Origin: Pascua guehoae
Taxonomy: Eukaryota; Basidiomycota; Tremellomycetes; Trichosporonales; Trichosporonaceae
Direction: 5' to 3'
NCBI GenBank assembly: GCA_001600415.1
Contig: BCJX01000016.1
Coordinates: 932,646 to 996,645 of the forward strand
DNA length: 64,000 bases
Shown: in pieces, positions 23,908 to 34,176 of the stretch
Layout: every line of letters begins with the position of its first letter
How positions within the stretch are numbered: position 1 is the stretch's first letter
Notes under the pieces: model-generated
The model's input: only the letters and a program-made list of their open reading frames with translations
Database searches by the model: none
Told to the model about the DNA's origin: nothing
Program-made: the position numbers and the translations under genes

Positions 23908-24913
23908 ATGCCAGACCCAAGGCCGCCAGTCGACCACCATCAGATGATCGCTCTCGGCTTCGTATTGCAGACTCCACCCGAGGAGGAGGGTCTCGACCCC
24001 GACCGTAGTGAGATTGGTGACAGCGACACATTTTTGTGAGTGGCCGGCCATCAATCCCCAGAGCTCAGCTCATCCCTACAGGGCACCCGGCAGCTTCCGA
24101 TGCGCGAGGTGTAAAAAGTCGGATAGGGGCTGCTACTTTGTAGCCTTTACGATGGAGGCTGGCAACCCCAATTACTTTGGATGCCAAGCCTGCGTCAGGT
24201 GCAAGGGACTGCGTGTCACGTGCGACAAGTCATCTTATCGAAAACACGGGTACTATGTCATCAATGACGATGAAGTGCTCGAGTTGTTCGTCAAAGACAC
24301 GGTCACGTCGAAGGGCAAGGGCAAGGCAAAGGACAAGGACAAGGCAGACCCCCCTTCCACCGGAGCCCTGGGATCAGTGAGTTGTCTTTTAATCTGTGTC
24401 TTTCGAATGTGCGCCAAGGTGCTAACATTGTACCAGCAGTCACTGGACCATCTCGCATTCGCTGATGACCACGCCACTTCTTCCTGGTATGGCCGGCAGC
24501 CTCTCCCCCCTCGGGTCGTGGCGAGTAGAGGAAATGGTTACGACGCGAGCGAGGCATTCCATGTGCAAGGGTTCAGCTATACCGGGGTGTCAGCTAGCGG
24601 TGCAGAGCAATATCCCACCAACGTGTACGGCCCCTATCCCAACCACAGCTACGGCGGACCTTGGCCGTGGCCAGCCCCCCTATCAGCCAACAACTCACGA
24701 CCGACCAAACGGCCCCGCCCCATCGTGCCCAATCCGAGCCCTACCTCGGATGAGGACAAGCGACAACGCCTGAGTTTATCAATAGCCAACGACCAGGCGT
24801 GGAAGCATCCCAGCATTCTCGTCATGCGACGTGCCCTTACCACCGTTATGAACGACACTGGGATCTCGCAATGGGAGGCAGAACTTATACTCCGCACCCT
24901 CGGACCCGCGTGA
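23908..24913 (+). CDS. Six-cysteine (Zn2Cys6-like) protein, paralog 2, 299 aa
   Basis: Exons 23908-24035, 24082-24376 and 24437-24913 join in phase (introns 46 and 60 nt). The module is C50-x2-C53-x6-C60-x19-C80-x2-C83-x6-C90, with an additional Cys at 77. It aligns with paralogs 1 and 3 around RCxxCxxxxRGC. A Lys/Asp stretch (KGKGKAKDKDKAD) follows, then a Tyr/Pro/Gly-rich region, an NLS-like KRPRP and a C-terminal helical segment (MNDTGISQWEAELILRTLG). The intron 2 acceptor is a tandem CAGCAG (24434-24439), so two isoforms differing by one Gln are possible. Probably a nuclear zinc-binding protein (inference). Confidence 0.78.
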
Positions 24914-25419
24914 AGTCATGCGACACGCTCGCGCGCGCTCCAGGACCGACCAGTTTGCATGCCGACCCCACCGAGATGGCCCCCAACCCCCCTCGTTCCC
25001 CACCACCCCACCCCGCGCCAACGGCAGGCCATCCCTGTCACTGAGGGCTCCCCTTCCATTACGCCGCGATTTGACGCGATGAGCGCGCGAACCGACTCAA
25101 TGTGCAAGCTTCGATGCGTATCATGTGTTTCCCTCTGCCCACACGGAGACATCGATTTGGTCCTCCACGGCGTGATTCGTCGTCTCCAAAACCCTCCAGA
25201 GACCATGTCGCCTATCCTCTCTGTCGCCCATTTCTCAGCAATAACTGCAGCCAATACGCCCTCGGCGCTGACGAGAAAGGTCAACCGTAACACTACAGGA
25301 TCAACTCTGACGAGGCGGACCGACTGTGACCGGCGCAGTCTCCTCGGCACACAGCTCTTCCTTCTACCCAGAACCCCCCTCCCGCCCCCCTGCGTAGCCC
25401 AGATCCGCTCTACAATGTT

Positions 25420-25585
25420 AAGGTACCCGGTAGTGTATCGTGCCCGTATGCTCATACCGGTATTGGTATGCGGTATTGCTACGGTACGGGACTGGGAGCA
25501 GTGCGAGCGGTACGGTATCGGTACAGCTACCGGTATCCACTTCAGGGATGCAGCGTAACCATCATGGTGATACCGGTATGCTTCT
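25420..25585. repeat. Degenerate repeats of ACCGGTAT / GGTAT words
   Basis: At least six copies of ACCGGTA/TACCGGT or GGTAT variants occur in 165 bp (for example CTCATACCGGTATTGGTATG and GCTACCGGTATCC). They form several potential hairpins. Confidence 0.6.
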
Positions 25586-25814
25586 GGGGCGTTTTCGAAC
25601 ACGCCGGATTTTGGAGTGAAATGCAACTAAAGCTTGCACCGGATGGGATGTGTCCCCATGTCGCGTGAGTGGCTGCGGGAGAGTCCTTGTGTGTAAGCCG
25701 GGATCGATTGGTTGGTCAGGAATCAAGACAGGTGGCAGCACATCACATGCGGCTCGCCCTGACTTGCCTCCACAGGCTGCTGGGAACTGATGATAAGAAG
25801 GCAGGATGACATCC

Positions 25815-26085
25815 TCACACGCCTGTGCTAGTGCTAGCTAGCGCTAGTTAATGCTGGCTAGCGCTGACGAGCGCTGTGTCAGCGCTGGTTAACGCTCGCT
25901 ACGGTGCATGTTGTTGGCTGTAACCAGGGGGTCGGCCAGACTTGGAATTCAGGGAGTTTTTGTGTCCCAACCCTGGTAAGCCAAGTGGCTTTGAGGCGCA
26001 CTCCGTGCACTCGTGCACTCCTGTACCTCTGCAGGCCTGCAGGTATATGCATGCATCATGCATCTGCATATCTGCAGATGCGTAC
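25815..26085. repeat. Palindrome-rich tract (AGCGCT/GCTAGC, TGCAG, ATGCAT words)
   Basis: GCTAGC, AGCGCT, CAGCGCTGG and GTTAACGC words repeat between 25828 and 25900. A second nest follows at 26025-26085 (CTGCAGGCCTGCAG, ATGCATGCATCATGCAT, GCAGATGC). The density of self-complementary words is far above the surroundings. Confidence 0.6.
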
Positions 26086-26242
26086 GGTATCAAGGCGGCC
26101 GTGGGAGTCATCCTGGGGACTGAACAGCTAGCTGCACTGCGAGGCGGCACGGCATGAGAGCAAGGCACGACACTGGCTGGTCCACATGTGTCACGTGATG
26201 ACGTGTGGTGGCGGAATCATGTGTGGTGTGTGTGTTGGGTGG

Positions 26243-26287
26243 CCAATCAAGTTTTGCCATGCCTCCACCCCGCGACTACTTATATAG
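26243..26287 (+). promoter_or_regulatory. CCAAT and TATA elements of the Ulp1-fusion gene
   Basis: CCAAT at 26243-26247 and TATATAG at 26281-26287 lie 137 and 99 bp before the ATG at 26380, a standard spacing for a fungal core promoter. Confidence 0.55.
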
Positions 26288-26379
26288 TTGGCACGTATGT
26301 ACCCATCACCACCTCCTCTTTTCAACCTCGTCGTCCATACCCTCCCTCTCCTTGCCACACGAGGGATTCCATTCCAGCC

Positions 26380-28661
26380 ATGCTCAAAGTCGGCAGTGTG
26401 CTCACTCGCGATGCCCTCGAGGAATTGGGATTTGAATCCGTTCGTGCACGCAAGGGCTTCCGGTATGTCTTCTGTTATGACTGACACTGCGGCTAATGAC
26501 ATTCGCTCACATTCAGATCCCGAAATGTCAAATGCCAAACCTGCTCAAGTCAAGGGTCAAGAGGGTGCCTCATCATCTCCCCAATCGTCGTCCAAGAGGC
26601 CGGCAGCAACGGGGTTGTGCTCAAGACCGAGTCTTGTAGCCGCTGCTCTGCCACTAAAAGTATCTGCGGGTTGACCGTGACTCTTCGAGATGGTGTCCAG
26701 CTTGTCATGGAGGAGAACCCCCATGCCCATGCCATCCGCGACGACGCTGCCCCTCTCTCAGCGTCACCGTCGCTGGCTTCCCGCAAGCGGACGCAGCCGG
26801 ACTCGAACACCAAGAGTGACCGCTCGGGCAAGCAACGACGGACACGCGATACGTCCGACGACTCTGCCCTGCCCATAGCACTGGCTCACGACGAAGCGGC
26901 TGGTGGGCCCGCTGTGACACCGCCGTCACCCGTTCCCCAATCGACTCCCAAATCGACTCTCACATCGACTGCTGCTCTGAAAGAGACACGGCATGTTTCC
27001 GAGTCACCTTTAGTTCCGAATGTGACATCACCCAACACCGACTCGACCGCTGTGGCCGCTACGCTGGTGCCACCCCGCTCCCAATCAGTTTATGCTGAAG
27101 ATGGCCCACCCTCAAGTCATTCCCCCGTGCCGTTAAATGGCCCTCCTGCTCTCCGGACCGATGATTGTGGAGACACCGCCGGTGACGTTGAGCCAGCACC
27201 CAAGGAGCCAGCATCTGACTTGTTGTCGGCATCGGCCCCTCAGCCCTCTCTTGCGAATGGCGTGACGAACGGCATGGAAAACGATATCAGGAATAACATG
27301 GGCGAGGCAGAATACGACTTTGTCAACGACGGCGAGTACGGCCCCTCCATATCATCAATCGATGAATCGGCGTATAGCAGGGTCCCTTCGGAGGTCGGCG
27401 AGGCGTGGCGTGACACCCAGAAGAAGCGGCAACACCTTGATCGGCAGAGAGAACTCCTTGCCAGAACACGGAGCGACCTTGTCCAGAAGAAGCAGCAGAT
27501 TGAAGAGCTACGGAAGGCGGTAGCTGATATGGAAGAGGCAATTCCTGAGCTACAGAAGCAGGTGGAGACGTGCGAGGAGGTGTTGAAGAGTTCTGTCCAA
27601 CGGTTCGCTTCTCTGCCGATGTTTGACGTGTCGTTAGGGTAGGTCGCATGCTCTCTCACCCATCTTACTGTGACAGGCAAGGGGAACTCTTCCCAAACGT
27701 TCCAGGCAAGCTCAAGACTCGAGTGAGTGGTAGTTGGTGGTTTTGTGCTGTGCTGTGCTCACTCCAGGTTGCCAAATCCATCACTCACAAGGACATCATT
27801 CGCCTAGAAAATGGTGATGTGGACGCAAGCGAGTTTGGCACATACGGAAAACTCACCGGGGACGCCATTAATGCCTACCGAAAGCTCCTTCAGAGATACC
27901 TTGCAATGGCATGTGGGCGAACGCCCCTGGTACTGGGGCCCGACATCCTTCGTATCGAGGATGCCAATCGCCGCGGCAGCTTTTGGGCGCGCGCACTAAG
28001 ATCAGCAAGCCGCGACGTTGTCAGTGTTCTCGACGCGAATGCATTCATCGCGACCATCAATGTGGGAGACGAGCACTGGATCACATTCGCCATCTGCTCG
28101 ACCTCGCGATCTGTCTTCTATGCAGATTCACTAGCCGACAGCTCGTCCTCTTCCAGTGCCCAAGTTCCTTGGGATGTAAGTAGAGCATGGGGCGACAGAC
28201 GGTGCTAACCCCGTGCAGGCAATCAATGCAATGGCCAGATCGGTCGGTATTGCTGCGGATGAACAATGGCAACGATTTCGGGCGGTTCGTTTGCTGTAAG
28301 CCTGAATTGACACTGACGGTAGCCCGTTCCGCAACAAACCAATGGCGTCGACTGCGGCATTTACGCACTGGTGGCCATGGTCGCCTTTGGCCGCGCGGCG
28401 ACCCGAGAAGCGCTCTTCCCCTGTGAGAGGGCAAAGGACTGGGTACTCGAGACATCGACGTCGAATGTTTTTGGGGACCTCCGGATGGGCATGTGCGACG
28501 ATCGGACTTGCGACAGATGTAAGGGGTGGTGGGACGACGTCGGTGTGCTAGAGGAAACGAGCCATCCATCAGGAGTCGCAGCCTGCCGCATCGCGATAGC
28601 AGCCGAAATCTGGCAGGACAAGTTGTTACCGCGCAGTACCGACGATCTGGCTTGCGTTTGA
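26380..28661 (+). CDS. Fusion of Zn2Cys6-like module, coiled coil and Ulp1/C48 peptidase domain, paralog 3, 687 aa
   Basis: Six exons, 26380-26462, 26517-27638, 27677-27722, 27768-28175, 28219-28284 and 28323-28661, join in phase (introns 54, 38, 45, 43, 38 nt). The N-terminal module is C34-x2-C37-x7-C45-x22-C68-x2-C71-x6-C78. A disordered Ser/Thr/Pro region follows, then a heptad-rich coiled coil at about residues 320-392 (KKQQIEELRKAVADMEEAI). The C-terminal domain has the Ulp1/SENP catalytic set: H520 (DEHWITF), D537 (YADSL), oxyanion Gln 579/580 and C586 (NGVDCGIY). This family cleaves SUMO or related modifiers (known). With all catalytic residues present the domain is probably active. 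Adaptor-like targeting by the cysteine module is an inference. The donor of intron 5 (GTTCGT) is atypical. Confidence 0.85.
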
Positions 28662-29191
28662 GGTGTCTTTATTGAATGCGCCTGCTTGGTAAGAGGTAGC
28701 GGATGTAGCACCTTGTTGTCTCAAGCCAACGTTGTCCATTAAGTTGTCCTCACCTTTAACATCGGATAATGCTTTCTCGGCTGTACTAATTGTAGAGCAT
28801 ATAGGGGCTCGAGCCGAGCACGCCCAGACGATGGCGCACGCGCACGCGACGGAGCACGTACGCTTGGACCGCCGTATTGACCAGCAAGCTCATCCCAGGG
28901 ACGACTTTTGCGTATGAGGCCGTGGCATGCGTGAAAGAGCTGTTTGAGCCCTCGTCTTGGGGACGATATTACCTCATTTTCAAGGTCGGACGGTCGTGGT
29001 GGCACTCGGAGCAGCCGGTGGGCAAGTGCTCGGGACAACGCTCGGAGCACCCGCAGAACCGTCAGCACCGACCAGGAATCTGAGTTGCAAGTCAGTAAGC
29101 CACCCCGGCGCGCCGAGACACGGCCGACGTACCATGACCAGGCGTCAATGATCTGTAGAAGAACCCAGTATCTGATATTGTTGCTCAATTC
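28662..29191. other. Intergenic, unresolved open frames
   Basis: A 149-codon open frame on the - strand (28739-29188) and shorter + strand frames overlap. None has promoter or splice support consistent with its neighbours. Confidence 0.35.
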
Positions 29192-29891
29192 ATGACATCG
29201 CTGCCAATTACCAACATACGAGTACCTGGCCCCATGCTACTCATGTGGCCTTATGCTGTCGGCTCAACTTTGTGTCTGGTTCGAGCAATGTCTTTCGGGC
29301 TAGCTCTTTTGACCCGGCCAGGAGTCGATCGTTGGTACTCTGTGCGGCGGTCCGCAAAGAGTCGTTGGCCCACAAAGGGTCGTTGGCTTGAACATGGCCA
29401 AGAACCTTGGAGAGGGCATGGACACCTTCGATTGTGGGGATTGGAGATTCTATAGTAATGTGAAGCTGTGCAGCTTTGAATGTAAGTCTTAAATCCATCA
29501 GCCACCACCAAGTATCTACACGTTGTCACTCACTCTGTGACACCAGGGTGCACATCAACTTGCACAGCTGCCGTCGATGCCAGTGGGCTCACGTTTGTGT
29601 GTGGCCCGGTCCTCGACGTTGAGGAAACCGAGTTGGATGACCACATGACCTACAGCGACCGCACGATGGTCGAGAACTGAGAACAAGGCGGAGGTTGCTA
29701 ATTGTGACTGGACCCTACTCGGTTCCTCTGTTGCCCCCAACCACTTCCCAACATCGATCCACAAAATCACCCCATCCAAGACAAAGTCAACCCCAATCAA
29801 GAAGATTGGCAGGTACTTCAAGGTTCGCCGCTCGAAGATCCTCACACGCAAGAAGCGTCGAGTGGCCGCCATCCACCGCGAGCATGAGTAG
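29192..29891 (+). CDS. Small protein with Cys-containing N-half and very basic C-terminus, about 140 aa
   Basis: Best chain: exons 29192-29221, 29322-29481, 29547-29668 and 29781-29891. The 29481/29547 junction (donor GTAAGT) is strong and restores KLCSFEWCTSTCTAAV. Exon 2 carries a 12-nt tandem repeat giving QRVVGPQRVVG. Exon 3 becomes acidic (LDVEETELDDHM). The last exon is highly basic (KIGRYFKVRRSKILTRKKRRV), typical of a nuclear or RNA-binding tail. The donor of intron 3 (GTCGAG) is poor, so the exon 3/4 border is uncertain and extra 5' exons are possible. The function is not recognised. Coding character in these frames is clearly stronger than in the antisense frames. Confidence 0.5.
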
Positions 29892-30839
29892 GGAGAGCAG
29901 GTGGTAGTTGTTGTAGGGTTGTAGGGATCTCGTGCCGGAAACCGCAACGGCACATGCGCCTGTGGTTGCAAGTACCAGTACCGTGGCTTAGCTGCACACT
30001 TTGGAGGGGCCATACTCTCTTGTACACACACACGTGCTCGCTTAATATATGCATTTCTCTATACTTTGGCGATGGTCTGAGAGTACTCACGCTGCTTCGG
30101 GAAACACCGAGGGTTCGATGAGGCCGAGCATGCTGTAGACGACGTTGCATAAGAGGGACACGAGGGTGAGCGAGGCCATTTAAGTACTAGAGATGGGAAA
30201 ATCTAGAGGCGAACAAGGGTGCATGACACCGCCACTCGGCCAGACGGTGAGGCCAAGCCTCTATAATATCAGATTTAACAGAGCAGCCTCGCTGGGCGTA
30301 GCACACAGTGGAGGCGAATCGCTGACTGTTCAATGGAATCAATCACCGACGTATGGACAAGCAGAGATGGAGAAATGCAGACAGCGTACTGGTATTGGTG
30401 CTCGTACCTCGTTTTGGCTGCGATATTTGCTTGATTTGTTTGTTGTCGACCTCAATCTTGTCCCTTCTGTCGCAATCCGAGTCTCGATTATCTCCCAGAG
30501 TGGCGGGGCTACGCTCATGAAAAGTAGTAACAAGCACGAGGTGCATACGAAATATAATATTGAAATGGGCCGCGTTGAAGCTGACCCAGAGGAAGAAGAC
30601 TACGTTGAAGTAGATATGGAATGGGCAGCGTTGAAGCTGACCCAGAGGGCGAAGACTACGTTAAAGTAGAGCAACTAGGCTGGAGCAGACGGTGACCAAT
30701 CGAGAAGGCCGAGGTGGCGCGGCGGGTAAAGTCAATCGGAAGCTGGTACTCTGTCAACCGTCATCCCCCACCTTCGAACTGCCACACATGCGACTCACAA
30801 TCACCAGTCGAGTCCTCGACGCCCGTCTACGCGTACATC
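29892..30839. other. Intergenic with a tandem duplication
   Basis: At about 30560-30670 a unit of roughly 50 bp (GCGTTGAAGCTGACCCAGAG...AAGACTACGTT) is repeated in direct orientation with slight divergence. No gene is supported. Confidence 0.4.
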
Positions 30840-31046
30840 CTAGTAGTGGACGCGCTCGTGGAGCCAGCCCGCCAGAGCCGCGTCGGCATTGCCGCGCGCG
30901 GGGAAGAGCGACGGCGCATACGCCGCGCGGTGGTGAAGCCAAGTCGCAAAAGTGCAGCGCTTGTCCTGGTGGGCCGCAATGATGTCGTCGTACTGAAGGC
31001 GCTTGGCGAGCCAGCGGCCGAAAGTGTCTACGTTAACGTTGGACAT
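30840..31046 (-). CDS. Small hypothetical protein, 68 aa
   Basis: A single open frame MSNVNVDTFGRWLAKRL... ends at a TAG at 30840-30842. Its composition is that of a compact helical protein (WLAKRLQYDDIIAAHQ, FATWLHHRAA), and a TATA box lies about 190 bp upstream (31232-31238, - strand). No family is recognised. It could instead be the last exon of a larger gene. Confidence 0.45.
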   Translation of the reverse strand: MSNVNVDTFGRWLAKRLQYDDIIAAHQDKRCTFATWLHHRAAYAPSLFPARGNADAALAGWLHERVHY

Positions 31047-31231
31047 GATGGAAGAGTCTGTCAGTCAGCGTCGGGAGATTAGCACCAGGCGGTTGAACGA
31101 CGAGGTGGGCCAAAAAGGGAACTACTGTACTGTGGTTGTGGGTTGAAAGAGGAGGAGTGGGTGCTTGTGGTTGGGTGAGAGGTTGAGGGGCGATGGAGAG
31201 ATGGCGAATGGACTCAGCCAGCCACCAGGTC

Positions 31232-31238
31232 TTTATAT
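31232..31238 (-). promoter_or_regulatory. TATA box (GATATAAAG) before the 68-aa gene
   Basis: TATAAA on the - strand, 186-192 bp before the start codon at 31046. The region between is G-rich on the + strand (C-rich leader on the - strand). Confidence 0.4.
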
Positions 31239-33118
31239 CATGTCCAGATAGCCTGCTGTGCGACTCTGTGGGGTGTCAAACTCGTCGAGTCCACGGGGCA
31301 TAACTGTCCTCCAGAGACTGGGTGTTGCATGTGCAAACATGTGCGCTTCGGGGGCGAACAGATGTGCAAGCAATGGACAATGGACAGCCAAGATGTGCCA
31401 GCAATGGGCAATGGACACCCGGGATGGACACTAACAGGATAGCGCACGATGGACAGTGGGCAGGGAGAGGATTAAAGCAGACTGTTCAACACCACACATA
31501 CGGCCACAATGCACCCTTCAACGTTGGGAGACAGGCGTTACCCCATATCCACACGCACATGAAATCACGCTGCGTAAGTGCACTCTGCCAATGTTTGTTA
31601 TGTGCCATGGTGTGCCCACAAGAGTTGTTCGTTTCATCTTTCTCCGTGCACAACGGGTTCTTTCTGCACGCACACAAGCGTTGACTTGGAAGGCTGCGGC
31701 TGTGCAATGAACCACTTGGGAAGGTGTACCGCTCCGTGCACACAAATCGAGTGCATGCCATTGGTGCGCCAAGGCAAGAGCCGAAAGAAGGCGACTAACG
31801 ACCAACAACAATTTGCCACACTCATCCATGTCTCGGAAAGCCACAGCCGTGACGATCCACGCCCGAAGAAGACGTGTGTGTCGTGTGTCGCTCCTGCCCC
31901 AATGGCACGAACCTCGTAACGCCTAAAACAAAAGCAAGCCACCCGGCCGCCATTGTCCGCGTTGTGTGCATTGTGCGTTGTGCGCAGTCCCCGCTGTGTG
32001 GCCGTTTGCTGCTCACGACAAACGATTCGCCGCGAGGCCAATCCCCAACACAACCGAGGCAGTGCGTGAGAGACACAGAACATTGACGTACATTCATCAC
32101 GAGCGGGCGTGACTTCTTTTCCCGTTTGGATGTGCAGGAATGCCTTGTCCAGGACTATCGCGCGTGCCCGCCAGCTCATAGATAAGTGGGCTCGTACTGA
32201 TGGCCAAAGCACCGCCATGGTAAGTAATCATATACTTGGTTCGAGGTCCTGTTTGAGGTCGATGGCAAGCGAACTTGAACTGGTGGTCACACAATGGCCG
32301 ATAACCCGCCAAGCCCACAATACCAGGGGGGAAGGGGGAAGCTCGCGACGCCCAGCTTTTAGGGGGCCGTGCCGAGGTCGTACGCCCTGATACATTCGTA
32401 TTTGAAGATGCTCCCGGATGGAAGACTTGATAACAGCAGTGATGCTGGCGGCGTCATTGAGAGAGGTAGCGCATAGGCTCGCGGTGGACGCATCTTCCGA
32501 TGGGGGGGCCGACNCCCCCGCCCCTCCGTTGCCTGCCGTACACGTGGCTCGCGGTGTTTGTGCTCTTGGCCCCCGGTCCTTGAGACCGGTGGTGGACACG
32601 AACTCTCGGCTACGCTAGGCGCGGTGAAGTTTCCAGAGGTACATTGTGTTGTAGTGATTCGTTCGCTCGACCACGTGGCTCGGTCAGTCGGGTGCTCGGT
32701 CGGTCGGTCAGACCCTCACTGAACCTCAATCTACTTTTCACTTTGTACCTCCCTTTATGCAAACCCGTTCGCCTCGCTTCTACAACACATTGGGGGGTTG
32801 GGAGCGCTCGATGCGGGCCCGACATCTCACTGTTATCTCACTATTATCTCACTCTTGACGTGGTTGATCCGTCCGTCCTGCCTATTGAACGTTCCAAACA
32901 GAGAGGACAGAATAGGCCCCGGGTGGTCTGGTGCGAGGCTAAGAAGCACATCTGCGTTACCGCAAGGCAATCAATCATTTTGTGCAATCTCAAGCTTGTC
33001 CTGTGCGGCCATCCGTACTTTAGGAAGCGCACCATAACTCGGGGCGATTGTTGTAAATCGTCAAGGACCTGAGGCGATGATTCCGAACCGTATAAACATG
33101 ATGCTTTCGGTGAACATG
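31239..33118. other. Long stretch without a supported gene
   Basis: Open frames on both strands are mutually overlapping. A short coding-looking - strand frame (about 32420-32520, SEDASTASLCATSLNDAASITAV) ends at the single undetermined base at 32513. No complete gene can be built. Confidence 0.35.
32513..32513. other. Undetermined base (N)
   Basis: A single N lies in a G/C homopolymer context (GGGGGGGCCGAC-N-CCCCCG). It is an assembly or base-calling uncertainty. Confidence 0.95.
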
Positions 33119-33219
33119 GTGGGTTTAGGACAGTGGTAGTTGCATCAGATTGCAAATATGGGATTCCATCCCATGTTCTCTACATCTGAGGGTCCCCAGT
33201 TCAATCCTGGGAATTCACT
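33119..33219 (+). tRNA. tRNA-Cys(GCA) with intron
   Basis: Acceptor GTGGGTT pairs with AATTCAC with two G-U pairs. The anticodon arm is TCAGA-TTGCAA-[about 27-nt intron]-A-TCTGA (GCA), the T arm is CCCAG-TTCAATC-CTGGG, and U73 is the expected cysteine discriminator. The D stem is weak, with mismatches, which lowers certainty slightly. Confidence 0.72.
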
Positions 33220-34176
33220 GTTTTACCTTTGTCGAGGTCGTGAGGATCTTACCCGCACTTGGGGAACGTGTCGGGGGTGCCTTGGAGAGCCGACTGCTTT
33301 GTGTTGACGGCTTGTCGATGGGGAGATTAGTAGATGAAGAGGGCGGGAGAGCCAAGTTGATCAGCTCGAGTAATAGCCTGTGCAGGAGCCAGGAGCCAGG
33401 CTTGCCCACAGCATCACGAGCGAGGCTGTGCTTCATACCCCACAAGCTCCGCTCGACTCCAACGTGAGCGGCGTGACTTCGGCGTAATTTAGTCGCTTCC
33501 GAGTCGAAAAGAGGAACAGATCTAAAGAAGCAGTGCGTTTTCATCTCTGCCCAACAGCAGGACGTCCTCGTGGATAGAGGATGTACCAGTAGTGTGCGCA
33601 TGTCCGCAACTGCCAAAGAGGACAATTCCGAGGCACTCGGCACTATGCGGGCGTGTCTGTGTGCGCGTGTGTGTCTGCACGTGTTCAACGCGACTTGCAC
33701 ATGCGTGCGTGCCATCAATATGTCGGCGTGGGTCATGAGCGGCGCTGTGTCTCCTTGTCACATCCATGCCCTGTTTTTGCTTCTCTGTGTTGGCTCGTTT
33801 CATGTTTCAACAACTTGTTGGCTTCCACCAAGGTCCAGCGTTGTCACATATTGTCACTTGCCCCAAGATTCCATCGTCAGGACCAGGCGTCGTCGAGGGT
33901 GCGTCGTGGACAAACGAGCGTATAACAAGCTGTCAGCATCCATAGCTTTGGCCATCACCTCACTCCACCATTCTCATTCATACATACCCTCACCCTAGCC
34001 GTGGACACTGGTGAGCATAGACCACCATTCTCTGTTTGATTTAACCATAGGAACCCCAGACCCGCCAACCCGCCAACCCACCCACCCCACCCGCGCGATT
34101 TCCCACCGAAACAACTCACAAGCGCGTATCTGGAGCTATTTCTACCCACATTGCTGGCCCACACAATACCACCAAG
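33220..34176. other. Intergenic, nothing recognised
   Basis: A GT/GC-rich patch (GCGTGTCTGTGTGCGCGTGTG) lies at 33650-33670. No exon chain is supported. Confidence 0.35.

Larger units (their letters stand above)
24914..26242. other. Spacer between paralogs 2 and 3, rich in short palindromes
   Basis: Open frames at 24950-25560 run in both directions with no splice support. From 25420 to 26110 the DNA is dominated by repeated short palindromic words (annotated separately). Nothing else is recognised. Confidence 0.4.

Noticed and set aside
29555..30031. - strand frame with a hydrophobic helix (KYLPIFLIGVDFVLDGVILW)
   Set aside because: It is antisense to the basic C-terminal exon of the + strand gene at 29192, whose chain of exons is better supported.
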